A stretch of 64,000 nt of DNA from DATMER01 sp031390755. GTDB lineage: Bacteria; Acidobacteriota; Thermoanaerobaculia; Multivoradales; UBA5704. The translations under genes and the position numbers were made by a program. The notes under the pieces were generated by a model. It ran no database searches and was not told where the DNA came from. It saw only the letters and a program-made list of their open reading frames with translations. The stretch lies in the NCBI GenBank assembly GCA_031390755.1, contig JANMTS010000105.1:124001-188000 (forward strand), given 5' to 3'. Shown here one piece after another: positions 1 to 10,900 of the stretch; position 1 is the first letter of the stretch, and each line of letters begins with the position of its first letter.

Positions 1-1312
1 GCGTCCCCTTGCCGCTCGTGCCGGAGCCCGATGCATAGCCGAGGCTCTGGAGCGACCGCGCCAGCTCGGGATCGGCGGCCTCGGCCTTGCGCGGCTTGAA
101 CGAGCCCTGGACCGTCTGGAGGGCCCCCTTGAGACGCCGGGCCTCGTCGCGGCGGTCGTTCACGAGGTTGCGCGTCTCCCCGGGGTCCGCTCCCAGGTCG
201 TAGAGCTCGGGCCGCGGCGCGACGATGAGCTTCCAGCGGCCGTCGAAAGCCGATTCCAGGGGGCTCCAGCCGTAGGCGGTCAGGGGGAAACGGGACTCCA
301 GGTAGATCGTGCCCGCGGGCTTTCCGCCAATCCCGGGAAGCGGTTCGCCGAACGGGTTGGCCGGTCCGCCGCCGGCCAGGCGCAAGAGCGTCGAGGCCAG
401 GCGGATGGACGGCGCCGGCTCCGCGGCAACTTTTCCTTTCGGAACGCCGGGGCCGGCGACGATCAGCGGGACGTGCATCGTGGAGTGGTAGACGAACACC
501 CCGTGGGTCCGCTCGCCGTGCTCGCCGAGCGACTCGCCATGGTCGCCGACGGCCGCGATCAGATGGCGCTCGGCACCGCCGGGCAGCCCGGCCAGCAGGC
601 GGCCGATCTCGCGGTCCATGAAGGTGACCTCGCCGGCATAGAGCTGCGCGGCCGAGGAGCGGGGGTCGACGTCCGGCGGCGAGTAGGGCGCGTGGGGATC
701 GTAGTAATGGACCCACAGGAAGAACGGCTTGCCCGCGGGCCGCTTCGCCAGCCAGGCCAGCGCCGCGTCGGTCATCTGCCGGGCGTTGCGCTCGGGGTAG
801 CCATACTCGCCGATCTGCTCGGCCGGAGCCTTGTCGTCGTAGACCTGAAACCCGCGGTCCAGGCCGAAGCGCCGGTCGAGCACCCGAGACGCCACGAACG
901 CCGCCGTCGAATACCCGCGGGCCGCGAACGCCGCCGGCAACGTCGGCACGTCCTTCGGCAGCACGGCCGTGCCGTTGTCGTGGATGCCATGCTCGGGAGG
1001 CACCAGGCCGGTGAGCAGGGAGACGTGGGCCGGCAGGGTCAGCGGCACCGGGCTGATCGCGCCCGTCCACCGGGTTCCCCGAGCCGCGAGCGCGTCGAGG
1101 CTCGGCGTGCGCACCCCCTTGGCGCCGTAGGAACCGAGAGCGTCGGCCCGCGTCGTGTCGAGCGTGAGCAGCACGACGCTCGGCGACCCGGCCGGAGCCG
1201 CCGCCGTCGCGGCCACCGGTTTCGGAGCCGGCCGGACGAGCGCTACGGCGAAGACCGCCGCGACCAGAAGGGCAGCCAGGGCCAGCAGACGGCGGGAGGT
1301 GGTCCGAGTCAT
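1..1312 (-). CDS. Sulfatase-superfamily protein, C-terminal end outside window
   Basis: Reading down from an ATG at 1312 gives an open frame of about 437 codons that runs off the left edge. An N-terminal hydrophobic stretch (about residues 8-25) looks like a signal anchor. The alkaline-phosphatase/sulfatase fold follows: VVLLTLDTTRADALGSYG carries the first metal-binding Asp, then PLTLPAHVSLLTG, HYYDPHAPY, and AAVGDHGESLGEHGE with the second metal site. At the nucleophile position, where formylglycine sulfatases have Cys or Ser, this protein has Thr (the T of PLTLPAH). Lipoteichoic-acid synthases and phosphoethanolamine transferases also use Thr there, so a phospho-transfer or phosphohydrolase role is as likely as sulfate ester hydrolysis. 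The last visible part (ELYDLGADPGETRNL, then SLQSLGYASG) is typical of acidobacterial sulfatases that continue into TPR repeats. That continuation is inferred. Confidence 0.85.
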   Translation of the reverse strand, partial: MTRTTSRRLLALAALLVAAVFAVALVRPAPKPVAATAAAPAGSPSVVLLTLDTTRADALGSYGAKGVRTPSLDALAARGTRWTGAISPVPLTLPAHVSLLTGLVPPEHGIHDNGTAVLPKDVPTLPAAFAARGYSTAAFVASRVLDRRFGLDRGFQVYDDKAPAEQIGEYGYPERNARQMTDAALAWLAKRPAGKPFFLWVHYYDPHAPYSPPDVDPRSSAAQLYAGEVTFMDREIGRLLAGLPGGAERHLIAAVGDHGESLGEHGERTHGVFVYHSTMHVPLIVAGPGVPKGKVAAEPAPSIRLASTLLRLAGGGPANPFGEPLPGIGGKPAGTIYLESRFPLTAYGWSPLESAFDGRWKLIVAPRPELYDLGADPGETRNLVNDRRDEARRLKGALQTVQGSFKPRKAEAADPELARSLQSLGYASGSGTSGKGT

Positions 1313-1388
1313 AAGGGAAGCATAGCCCAGGTTCTTGCCGGCACCCGGGAGTGAGTGATACCCTCTTACTCACCCAAAAGATCTCCCA

Positions 1389-1682
1389 ATGTCGCGTTTT
1401 CAAGCCCAGACCGACAGCGTCCTCGATCGCGAGCTGACCGCGCTTCGCGAGCGGCTCAGCTTGCGCGAGAACCAGAAGGTCGCCGCGGTCGAACGGTTGA
1501 CCCGGAGACAGGAGGCCGGAGTCTTGAGCCGGATCGATCTGGAGCCCGCCGAGGTCGAGCGGCTCTTCGAGATCCTCGACCGGGAGTTCTCGCCGACTCC
1601 GGCCCTGCGCCGCGCCCTGGCGAGCCTGGCCGACCCGAAGCGCAAGCCTCCCCGGTTGTCCTGGAAAGAGACCGCGGCCTGA
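1389..1682 (+). CDS. Small DUF1778/TacA-like antitoxin, probably orphan
   Basis: A 97-residue reading frame. The C-terminal part (about residues 52-80: RIDLEPAEVERLFEILDRE, then SPTPALRRALAS) resembles the end of DUF1778 antitoxins, where a phrase like 'LSxEDWExFLxxLDxPPxPNxALRRxL' is usual. The N-terminal half is a charged helix (LRERLSLRENQKVAAVERL) and does not show a clear ribbon-helix-helix. The partner GNAT acetyltransferase toxin normally follows within a few bases, but downstream there is only about 50 bp before a short inverted-repeat element. The gene may therefore be a leftover of a toxin-antitoxin pair. No good ribosome binding site is visible. The assignment rests on a short similarity judged by eye. 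Confidence 0.5.
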   Translation: MSRFQAQTDSVLDRELTALRERLSLRENQKVAAVERLTRRQEAGVLSRIDLEPAEVERLFEILDREFSPTPALRRALASLADPKRKPPRLSWKETAA

Positions 1683-1731
1683 TCCCGCTACGGCACACCG
1701 AGAAGGATCTGAAGCCGCTGGTCGGCAACTG

Positions 1732-1809
1732 AGAGGGTGTTTGGAAAGTCCCTTTCCTCAGGCTCCCCCAGTCTGCAGGCCTCGGAACCAGCCTTTCCAA
1801 ACAGCCTCT
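1732..1809. repeat. 78-bp element with 17-bp terminal inverted repeats
   Basis: The arms at 1732-1748 and 1793-1809 match at 16 of 17 positions (core TGTTTGGAAAG). They enclose 44 bp that include a second GC-rich partial palindrome. There is no T-run after the right arm, so it is a poor intrinsic terminator. The size and end-to-end symmetry suggest a miniature inverted-repeat element or the paired ends of a lost insertion sequence. It lies between the orphan antitoxin and the NRPS gene. Confidence 0.6.
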
Positions 1810-1924
1810 GAGGTCCGGCTCCTCCGACACCCCTTCGCCTTTCCCGGGTCGCCGCGGCACGCGTTCCGGGAACATTCATCCTTCGATCCTTGACTATCGG
1901 TGCTACCATTCCAGGAACGTTGTT

Positions 1925-1929
1925 GGAGA
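1925..1929 (+). promoter_or_regulatory. Ribosome binding site deciding the NRPS start
   Basis: GGAGA lies 9 bp before the ATG at 1939. An in-frame GTG at 1900 would add 13 residues but has no such site, and the condensation domain begins shortly after the ATG. The ATG is therefore preferred. Confidence 0.6.
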
Positions 1930-1938
1930 TCCTTTCTC

Positions 1939-4900
1939 ATGCTTTGGAGGTTGCCGGCCCCGCCGGATCTGCCGCTTTCGGACGGCCAGAGGGCTCTGTG
2001 GTTTCTTCAAAGCCTCAGGCCTGACGCCGCCGCGTGGAACATCGCCGCCGCCGCACTCGTCCGGGAGCCGCGCGAGGGTCTGGATGCCGTGCGTCTCTGC
2101 CGCGCGTTCGAGGCGCTGGCCGTCCGGCATGACGCTCTTCGGCTGAGCTTCCACGAGACTCCGGACGGGCCGGTCGGACGCCTCCGCGCCGAGCCGGCGA
2201 TCGACTTCGCAGCTCCCCTGGACACGTTCCGGGATTGGGAACGGGTACGGGACTATCTCCATCAGGAGGCGGACCGGCCGTTCGATCTCGCCAGCGATCC
2301 CCTGGTCCGCGTCCGGCTGCTCAAGACCGGCGAAGGCGACATCCTCCTCCTCGTCATCCATCACCTGATCGCTGATCTCGGATCGCTGGCCTTGGTGGTC
2401 CGCGATCTGGGTCCGCTCTACGAAGGGGCTACGGTCCCAGAGCCGTCCTCCGTTTCGAAAACCCCGGGCGGGTCGAATCGCCATGAGGCCTACTGGATGG
2501 AACGGCTGGCCGGCGAGCTGCCCGTCCTGGAGCTGCCCACCGACCGTGTACGACCTGCCGAGCGGACGTTCCGGGGCGGCTCGCGGACCCGGACGCTCGG
2601 GCCGGAGCTGACCGAGCGCCTTCGCGCTCTCGGCAAGGACCACCAGGCCACTCTGTTCAGCGTCCTTCTCGCCGGTCTCGATGTCCTTCTCCATAGGGGT
2701 TCCGGGCAGACCGATCTCCTGATCGGGTCGCCCACCTCGGGACGGCTCGATCCGGCGCTGGCGGAGGCGGTCGGATATCTGGTGAACCCGGTCGTGCTGC
2801 GGTCCGACCTCTCGGGCTCGCCGACGTTCGGGCAGCTTCTCGGCCAGGTCCGGCGGACGGTGATGGGCGCGCTGCGGCACCAGGGCGTGCCGTTCCCTCG
2901 GCTGGTCGAGCGGCTTCAGCCCGACCGCGATCCATCCCGGCCGCCGATCTTCCAGGTGATGCTCGCGTATCAGAAGGCGCATCTGGAAGGCACGGGAGAC
3001 CTGGCCGCGTTCGCCCTCGGAACCCCCGGCGCGCAGATCCGCACCGGATCTCTCGACCTTGAATCGCTGCCCCTCGAACGCCGCTTCTCCCAGCTCGACC
3101 TGGAGCTGATGGCGGCCGAGACCTCGCGCGGAGTCGAGCTGGCGCTGACGTTCAACGCCGATCTCTTCGAGCCGGCCACGGCCGAGCGGCTGCTGGGGCA
3201 TCTGGAGACGCTGCTCGCGGGCGCGGTCGAGAACCCGGACCGTAGCATCGGCGAGCTGCCGATCCTCACCTCCGCCGAGCGGGTTCAGCTCCTTGCCTTG
3301 AACCGGACCGGGACGCCGCTTCCGGATCGCCGAGTCCACGAGCTGTTCGCGGATCAGGCGGCCCGGACTCCGGACGCAATTGCCGTGTCGGGGCCGGACT
3401 GCGAGCTGACCTATCGGGAGCTGAGCGAGAGGTCCGACCGGGCGGCGGCGTCTTTCTCTCCAGGTCCAGTGCCCGTGCGGGCCGAGCGCGGCGTCTCCCT
3501 GGTGGCGACTCTGCTGGGAATCCTGAAGGCCGGCGGTATCTACATGCCGATCCATCCGGACCAGCCCGAGGCCCGGACGCAGGCGATGATCGAGCGGAGC
3601 CGGAGCCTCGGCTCGTCCCCTCCGTTCGACCTGGCCTATCTCCTGTTCACCTCGGGCTCGACGGGCGAGCCCAAGGGCGTGATGGTCCCTCACCGGGGGC
3701 TGCTCAACCATCTGCTCGCGAAGGTTCGCGACCTCGGGCTGACTCCGGATGACCGGGTCGCCCAGACGGCGGCGGCGAGCTTCGACATCTCCCTCTGGCA
3801 GATGCTGGCGCCGCTCCTCGCGGGTGCCCGGGTGGAGATCCTGTCGGACGAGGCCGTTCTGGACCCGGCGTGCCTTCTCGCCGAGGTGGAGCACCGCGGG
3901 ATCACCGTGCTGGAGCTGGTGCCGTCGCTGATCGGTCCTCTGCTGGAGGCGATGGCCGGGCCGCCCCGCGGACTGCGGTTGATGATCTCCACGGGCGAGG
4001 CGCTGCCGCCCGAGCTGGCGCGGCGGTGGCTGGTGAAGACGGGGATTCCGCTGGTCAACGGCTACGGGCCGACGGAGGCCTCGGACCGGGTGAGCCATGC
4101 CGTCCTGAAAGAGGCCGGCGAGATTCCGGACGGCTCGGCGTACAGCTCGGTCGGCCGGCCGATCGCGAACCTGCGGCTTCACGTGCTCACGCCGGAGATG
4201 GAAGAGCAGCCTGCCGGCTTCCCGGGCGAGGTGTGCATCGCGGGGTTCGGGGTGAGCCGTGGATACCTGGACGATCCCGGCCGCACCGCGGAGGTGTTCG
4301 TCCCCGATCCGTTCGGAGGCGAGGCGGGAGCCCGGCTGTACCGCACCGGCGACCTGGGACGCCGCCGCGTCGACGGCGAGGTCGAGATCCTGGGCCGGTT
4401 GGATCGGCAGATCAAGATTCGCGGCGTGCGCATCGAGCCGGGAGAGATCGAGGCCGCGCTGCGCAGCCATCCGGGAGTCCGGGATGCCGTCGTCGCCCGG
4501 CGGGGCGACCGTCTCGCCGCCTGGTGGACCGGCGATCCCTCGGCGCGCCTGCGAGCCCACCTGCGGGAGCGGCTTCCCGAGCCGATGATCCCTTCGCTGT
4601 TCCGGCATCTGGAGGTGTTGCCTCTCAGCGCCAACGGCAAGGTGGACCGCCGTGCGCTGCCCGATCCCGAGCCGGCGGCGGGCACGTTCGGCCCCCACGG
4701 AGACGACCTGGAGGCTTTCCTGTCCGAGGTGATGGGCAGCGTTCTCGGCCGTGGGCCGGTCGGTCCGCGGGAGGATTTCTTCGATCTCGGGGGCCATTCG
4801 CTCCTGACCGTGCAGGTGGCGATGCGGCTCCGGGAAGCGCTCGGAATCGAGCTGCCGGCCGGGCTGCTGTTCCAGGAGCCGACCGTCGCCGGGCTGGCTG

Positions 4901-7900
4901 GGCGTGTGCGCGAGCTTCAGCGGGAGGCGGCCGGGCTGCCGGTGGCTCCGCCCATCCTTCCAATCGCCCGGACCGGCCGCCTTCCTCTTTCCTATGCGCA
5001 GGAGCGGCTCTGGTTTCTGCACCGGCTCGATCCGGACAGTCCCGCCTACAACATGCCCGGGCTGGTGAGGGTCACGGCCGATCCGCGGCGGTTGGCGGCG
5101 GCCTTGTCGGAGATCGTGGCCCGGCATGAGGCGCTGCGGACCACGTTTTCGGATGCGGATGGCGAGCCTTATCTAAGGACAGGGCCGGCGGCGGCTGTTT
5201 CTCTGCCGATGGTGGATCTGTCGGGCCTGGACGATCCGGACGCGGAGATGCGCCGCCTGGTCTCCGGAGAAGCTCGGAGGCCGTTCGATCTGGAGACGGG
5301 GCCGCTGCTTCGGCTGCTGCTTTTCCCTGGGACCGCCGGCGTCCCGCCGGCGGGGGTGGGAGCTGGTGTGCTCGCCGGCGAGGCGCCGGCGGTCCCAGGG
5401 GTGCTCTTCGCGAATCTGCATCACAGCGTGGCGGATGGTTGGTCCCAGAATGTTCTGCTCGGCGAGCTGGCGGCGCTGCTACGGGGGGAGACGCTGCCTC
5501 TTTTGCCGGTCCAGTACGCCGACTTTGCGGTCTGGGAGCGCGGGCGGCCGGAGATCCTGGCGGCTCAGCTCGACTGGTGGCGGCGCGAGCTTTCCGGGTT
5601 GCTTCCTCCCCTGGAGCTGCCTCTGGATCGGCCGCGGCCTTCCCGGCAGCGGCATCGGGGAGCCATACTGCCGATCCGCATCCCGGCCGCCCAGGCTCGG
5701 AGGTCCAGAGCGACGCCGTTCATGGTTCTGATGGCCGCGTTCCAGACCCTTCTTCACCGGCTGACCGGCCAGGACGACATCCGCGTGGGCGTGCCCGTGG
5801 CGAACCGGCAGCGGATGGAGATTGCGGGGCTGATCGGCCTCTTTGCCAACACCGTCGTGCTCAGAACCCGGTTCGACGGCGCTCCGACCCTGGCCGGCGT
5901 GATCGAGCAGGTGAAGGAGCGCACGCTGGCCGCGTTCCCCCACCACGATCTCCCGTTCGGCCGGCTCGTCGAAGCCTTGCAGCCGGTCCGCGACCCGAGC
6001 CGGACGCCGCTCTTCCAGGCCCTGCTTGCTCTCCAGCCTGCGGCGGAGACTTCTTTCCCCATCGAAGAGGTCGGCACCGGCACGGCCAAGCTGGAGCTGA
6101 CTCTTTCGCTCCGCCAGGAAGAGGATCGGTTTGTGGGTTGGATCGAGCACGACACCGATCTCTTCGACAGGACCACGGTGGCCCGCTGGGCGGCCTCTCT
6201 CCTGGTTCTGCTGGAGGCGGACCCGGAAACTCCCGTGGCGGACCTTCCTCTTCTCGGACCCGGCGAGCGGGCTCAGCTCCTGGCGGAGTGGAACGACACC
6301 CGGAAGGCCCTCCCGGATATTGGCGTCAATATGGGCGTCCACCAGCTCTTCGAGGCGCAGGTCCGGAGAGCGCCCGACGCCATCGCGCTCTCGGTCGGAG
6401 ACCGGCACCTCACCTACCGCGAGCTGAACGACCTCGCCGACGCTCTGGCCCGCGATCTCGGCGACTGCCCGGAGATCGCCATCGCCCTCGAAGCGGACCG
6501 GTCCGTCGACATGATGGTCGGCCTCCTGGGCATCCTCAAGGCCGGCGCCTTCTACGTTCCCCTCGACCCCGACTATCCCGAGGAGCGCCTCCGCTGGATG
6601 ATCGAAGACTCCGGCGCCAGGACGCTTTCGGGCGTGAGGGGGCGCCCCTCTCCCGGGGAGTGGGGTCGGGGAGGCGGGAGAGGGGTCGGGGGTGAGGGCC
6701 TCGCCTATACCCTCTTCACCTCCGGCTCGACCGGCCGACCCAAGGGCGTCCAGGTCCCGCATCGCGCCCTCGTCAACTTCCTGCTGTCGATGGCGGAACG
6801 CCCCGGCCTGAGCCCCGGCGACACCCTGCTCGCCGTGACCACGTTGTCGTTCGACATCGCGGCGCTGGAGCTGTTCCTTCCTCTCATCACGGGCGCGCGG
6901 GTTGTGGTGGCGGACCGCGAGACCGCCGCAGACGGCGTCCGGCTCGCCGCGGAGATCGACCGCGTGGGCGCCACCGTGCTCCAGGCGACGCCGGCCACGT
7001 GGCGGATGCTGATCGACTCGGGCTGGACCGGCTCGCCGCGCCTCACCGCGCTCTGCGGAGGCGAGGCGCTGCCGCTGGAGCTGGCCCGCGCCCTGCTGGG
7101 ACGGACCGCCGCGGTGTGGAACCTCTACGGTCCGACCGAGACCACGGTGTGGTCCGCCGCCCACAAGGTCGAGGAGATCGGACGGACGGACCGGACGATC
7201 CCGATCGGCCGGCCGATCGCCAACACCTCGATCCACCTGGTGGACCGGAATCTGAAACCGGTGCCACCGGGCGTCCACGGCGAGCTGCTCATCGGCGGCG
7301 TCGGAGTGGCCCGCGGCTATGCGGGACGGCCGGATCTGACGGCGGAGCGATTCGTTCCTGATCCGTTCGGCCAGCCAGGCCAGCGCCTCTATCGCACCGG
7401 CGACCTCGCCCGGCGCCGTCCGGACGGCTCCCTGGAGGTTCTCGGCCGGCTCGACCAGCAGGTCAAGGTTCGCGGCTTCCGGATCGAGCTGGAAGAGGTC
7501 GAGGCCGCCCTCGAAGCCTGCCCGGGCGTGACCCGGGCGGTGGCCGCAATACGGGAGGTCGGTGGCGATTCCCGGCTTGTCGCCTGGGTGGTCGGACGGG
7601 AGGATCTACACATCGATCTGACCCGCCGCCTTCCCGGGTTCATGATCCCGTCGCGCATCGTTGTGGTAGACGCCCTGCCGCTCACCCCGAACGGCAAGGT
7701 GGACCGCCGGGCGCTCCCCGAGCCGGCCGGGATCGAGAATCTCGGCGGCCTTCCGATCGGGCCGATCGGGCCGATCGAGGAGGACGTTGCGGCGATCTGG
7801 GGCCGCGTTCTCGGCGTGGAGCGGATCGGCCGCGACCGGAGCTTCTTCGAGCTGGGCGGGCACTCCCTCTTGGCCGCTCGGGTCGTGGCCCGGATCGAGG

Positions 7901-10900
7901 AGGCGTTCGGCGTCCGGCTCCCTCTGAGCGCCCTGTTCGAGACGCCGACCGTGGCCGGCCTGGCCTCAAGACTCGAGAGCGAGCGCCGGGAGCAGCAGGA
8001 GCCCGCCATCCCGCGCCTCGAACGGGGACGACCGCTCGCGCCGTCCTTCGCCCAGGAGCGCCTCTGGGTGATGGACCGGCTGTCGCCCGGCAACCCGGTC
8101 TACAACCTCTCCCAGGCGCTGGATCTCCACGGACCGCTGGACGAGGCCGCCCTCGCGCTGGCCCTGGCGGGGACGGTCCGCCGCCACGAGCCGCTCCGGA
8201 CCCGGCTCGACACCGTCCAGGGCCGGCCGGTCCAGGTGATCGATCCCGTCGGCTCCTCCCAACTTCCGGTGATCGACCTTCGGAATCTGCCCGCGGATCG
8301 GCGGACGATCGAGGCCGACCGGCTCTCCCGGGAGGACGCCCGCCGGCCGTTCGACCTGCGGCGGGGGCCGCTGCTGCGCGCCGCGCTCCTCCGGCTGAAC
8401 GGCGGCTCCCGGCGGCTCCTGCTGGCGCTGCACCACGCGATCTGCGACGACGGATCGCTAGGCATCCTGGTCCGGGATGTTGAAGCGCTCTATCTAAGGA
8501 AGGAACTGCCCGACCTGCCCATCCAGTACGCCGACTGGGCGGCCTGGCAGCGCTCCCGTCTCCAGACCGAAGCCGAGACGGCTTTCTGGAAATCGAAGCT
8601 CGGCGGCGGGTTGCCGGTGCTGAGCCTGCCCGTGGACCGGCCGCGACCGGCGGTCCAGACCTTCCGCGGCGCCACGCTCCCGATCGGCGTGCCGGCATCG
8701 CTGACGGCGGCGCTCCGGGAGCTCGGCCTGCGCCAGGGAACGACCCTGTTCATGACCCTGCTCGCCGCCTTCGCCGCGACGCTCCACCGCGCCGCGAGCC
8801 AGGACGACCTCGTCGTCGGAACGCCGGTCGCCGGCCGCGACCGCACCGAGGTCGAAGGGCTGATCGGCCTCTTCGTGAACATCCTTCCCCTGCGGATCGA
8901 CCTCTCGGGCTCTCCCGCCTGGACCGACCTGCTGGCGCGCGTCCGGTCCGTGGCCCTGGAGGCCTACGCGCACCAGGGGCTGCCGTTCGAGAAGCTGGTG
9001 GAGGCGGTCCAGCCGGACCGGGACCTCGGCCGCGCGGCCGTGCGGCAGGTCGGCTTCTCGTTCCAGGACGCACGGCGGACCGTCGGCCTTCCGGGGCTCG
9101 CGGTGCGTCCGGTTCCCGTGGACCCGGGCGTGTCGCGGCTCGACCTGACGCTGTTTCTCGGACCGGACGAGACTGGGCCGGACGGCCTCGCCGGCTTCCT
9201 CGAATTCAGCACCGATCTCTTCGATGCCGCCACGGCCCGCCGGTTTCGGGACGCCTTCCTCCAATCCCTCGAATCCCTGGCCGTCGAGCCGTCCGGCCCG
9301 CTGCCGGCGCTCTTCGCCGAGTCCCGCGTCCGGACTCCCCGCCCTGTAGAAACCAACCTCACGGAGGGCCAGCTCCTCTTCTGGTTCGCCGACCGGCTGC
9401 ATCCGGACGTGCAACTCTACTTCGACCGGGCCACCGTGACCTTTACCGTGGATTGCCCGGTAGATACTGACCTCGATCCGGCCGCCTTCGCCCGCGCCTT
9501 CGACCGGCTGCTCGAAGGATGCGACATCCTCCGCAGCCGGGTGCGGGAGGAGGGCGGCGTGCCCTGGCGCACGGTCTCCGAGCCCGGACCACTTCCTCTG
9601 GAGACCCTGGAGATCCCGGACATCGACGATCTTCCCGCATGGCTCGCCGAGCGTTCCGCCCGCCCTATGGATCTGGGAGACCGGCTCTTCGACTCCGCGT
9701 TGCTCCGTGTGGGCTCATCGCGCGGGGTGCGCTGGATCTGGTTCCTGAGCGTCCATCACCTTGCCGCGGACGCCTGGACGCTGGAGCTGCTGGCGCGCCG
9801 GCTCTCCGACCTCTACCTCCACGGAGAGGCGCCCCGGTTTCCCCCCTACGAGGAGTACGTGGCCGCCGAGCGGGCCGAACGCCTCTCGGACAAGGGCCGC
9901 CGCGCCAGCGAGTACTGGGAGCGCAAGCTCGCCCGGCCCGCCGCAGCCAATCTCTTCTATGGCCGCCTCGGTCGATCTGAAGACGGCGCGACCACGGAGA
10001 CGGTCCGCCTTTCCGCGAGCCTCGGTCCCGAGGCCCGGGCCACGGCCGCAAGTCTGGGCCTGTTCTCGCCGTCGGTCGTCTTCGCCTCGGCCCTTGTGAC
10101 CCTCCTGCATCGCCTGAGCGGCGAGAGCCGGCTGCGGCTCGGCACCCCGTTCGCCAATCGCCCGGCCCGCTTCCGGGGGACGCCGGGGCTGATGATGAAT
10201 GCCGTTCCCCTCGAAGTGGAGGTCGGCCCGGACGAGACCTTCGCCAGCCTCGCCCGCAAGATGCAGAGGGAGACGGTGGAGGCCGCCCGCTGGCAGGGCC
10301 ACCCGGTGCGCAACCCGGAGGGCGCGCGGGTCTACGACGTCTACTTCAACTACCAGAGCGTGGCTTTCAAGGAGCTGTGCGGCCTGCCCGTGCGGTTCGA
10401 GCTGCTCCACTCCGGCCACTCGTTCGACCGGCTGGACCTCCTGGTGAGCGACTTCGGCGGCGAGGGGAGCTTCCGGCTCGACCTCGACTTCAACGCCGCC
10501 GCGTTCAGCCCCGACGAGCGCGAGCGGACGCTCCGCCACCTGCTCAATCTACTGGGCGCGTTGACTGCCGATCCGGAGCTTCCCCTGACCGACGCTCCCA
10601 TGCTGACCCCGGGCGAGCGCGCCTGGCTCGCGGAGCGGAACGACACCGCCATGGCCTATCCGCGCGGGACCGCCCTCCACGACCTCTTTCATGGCGCTTT
10701 TCATGGAGACGCGGACGCCGTGGCCGTCTCCTCCGAGGCCGGCGTCCTCACCTGGCGGGAGCTGGGAGAGCGCTCGGACCGGCTGGCGTCCTGGCTCCGC
10801 TCGCGGGATGCGAAGCGGGTCGGCATCCGCCTGGAGCGCTCGCTGGAGCTGATGGTCGCGCTGGTCGGAACGCTCAAGGCCGGCGCCGCGTACGTCCCGC

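Noticed and set aside
1890..1920. NRPS promoter with TTGACT as the -35 box
   Set aside because: No acceptable -10 box lies 16-18 bp downstream.
1903..5127. Long minus-strand open frame of more than 1000 codons
   Set aside because: It is antisense to the NRPS, whose motifs are unmistakable. Long antisense frames are expected in GC-rich DNA; the translation is Arg/Gly/Pro-rich and matches no domain.
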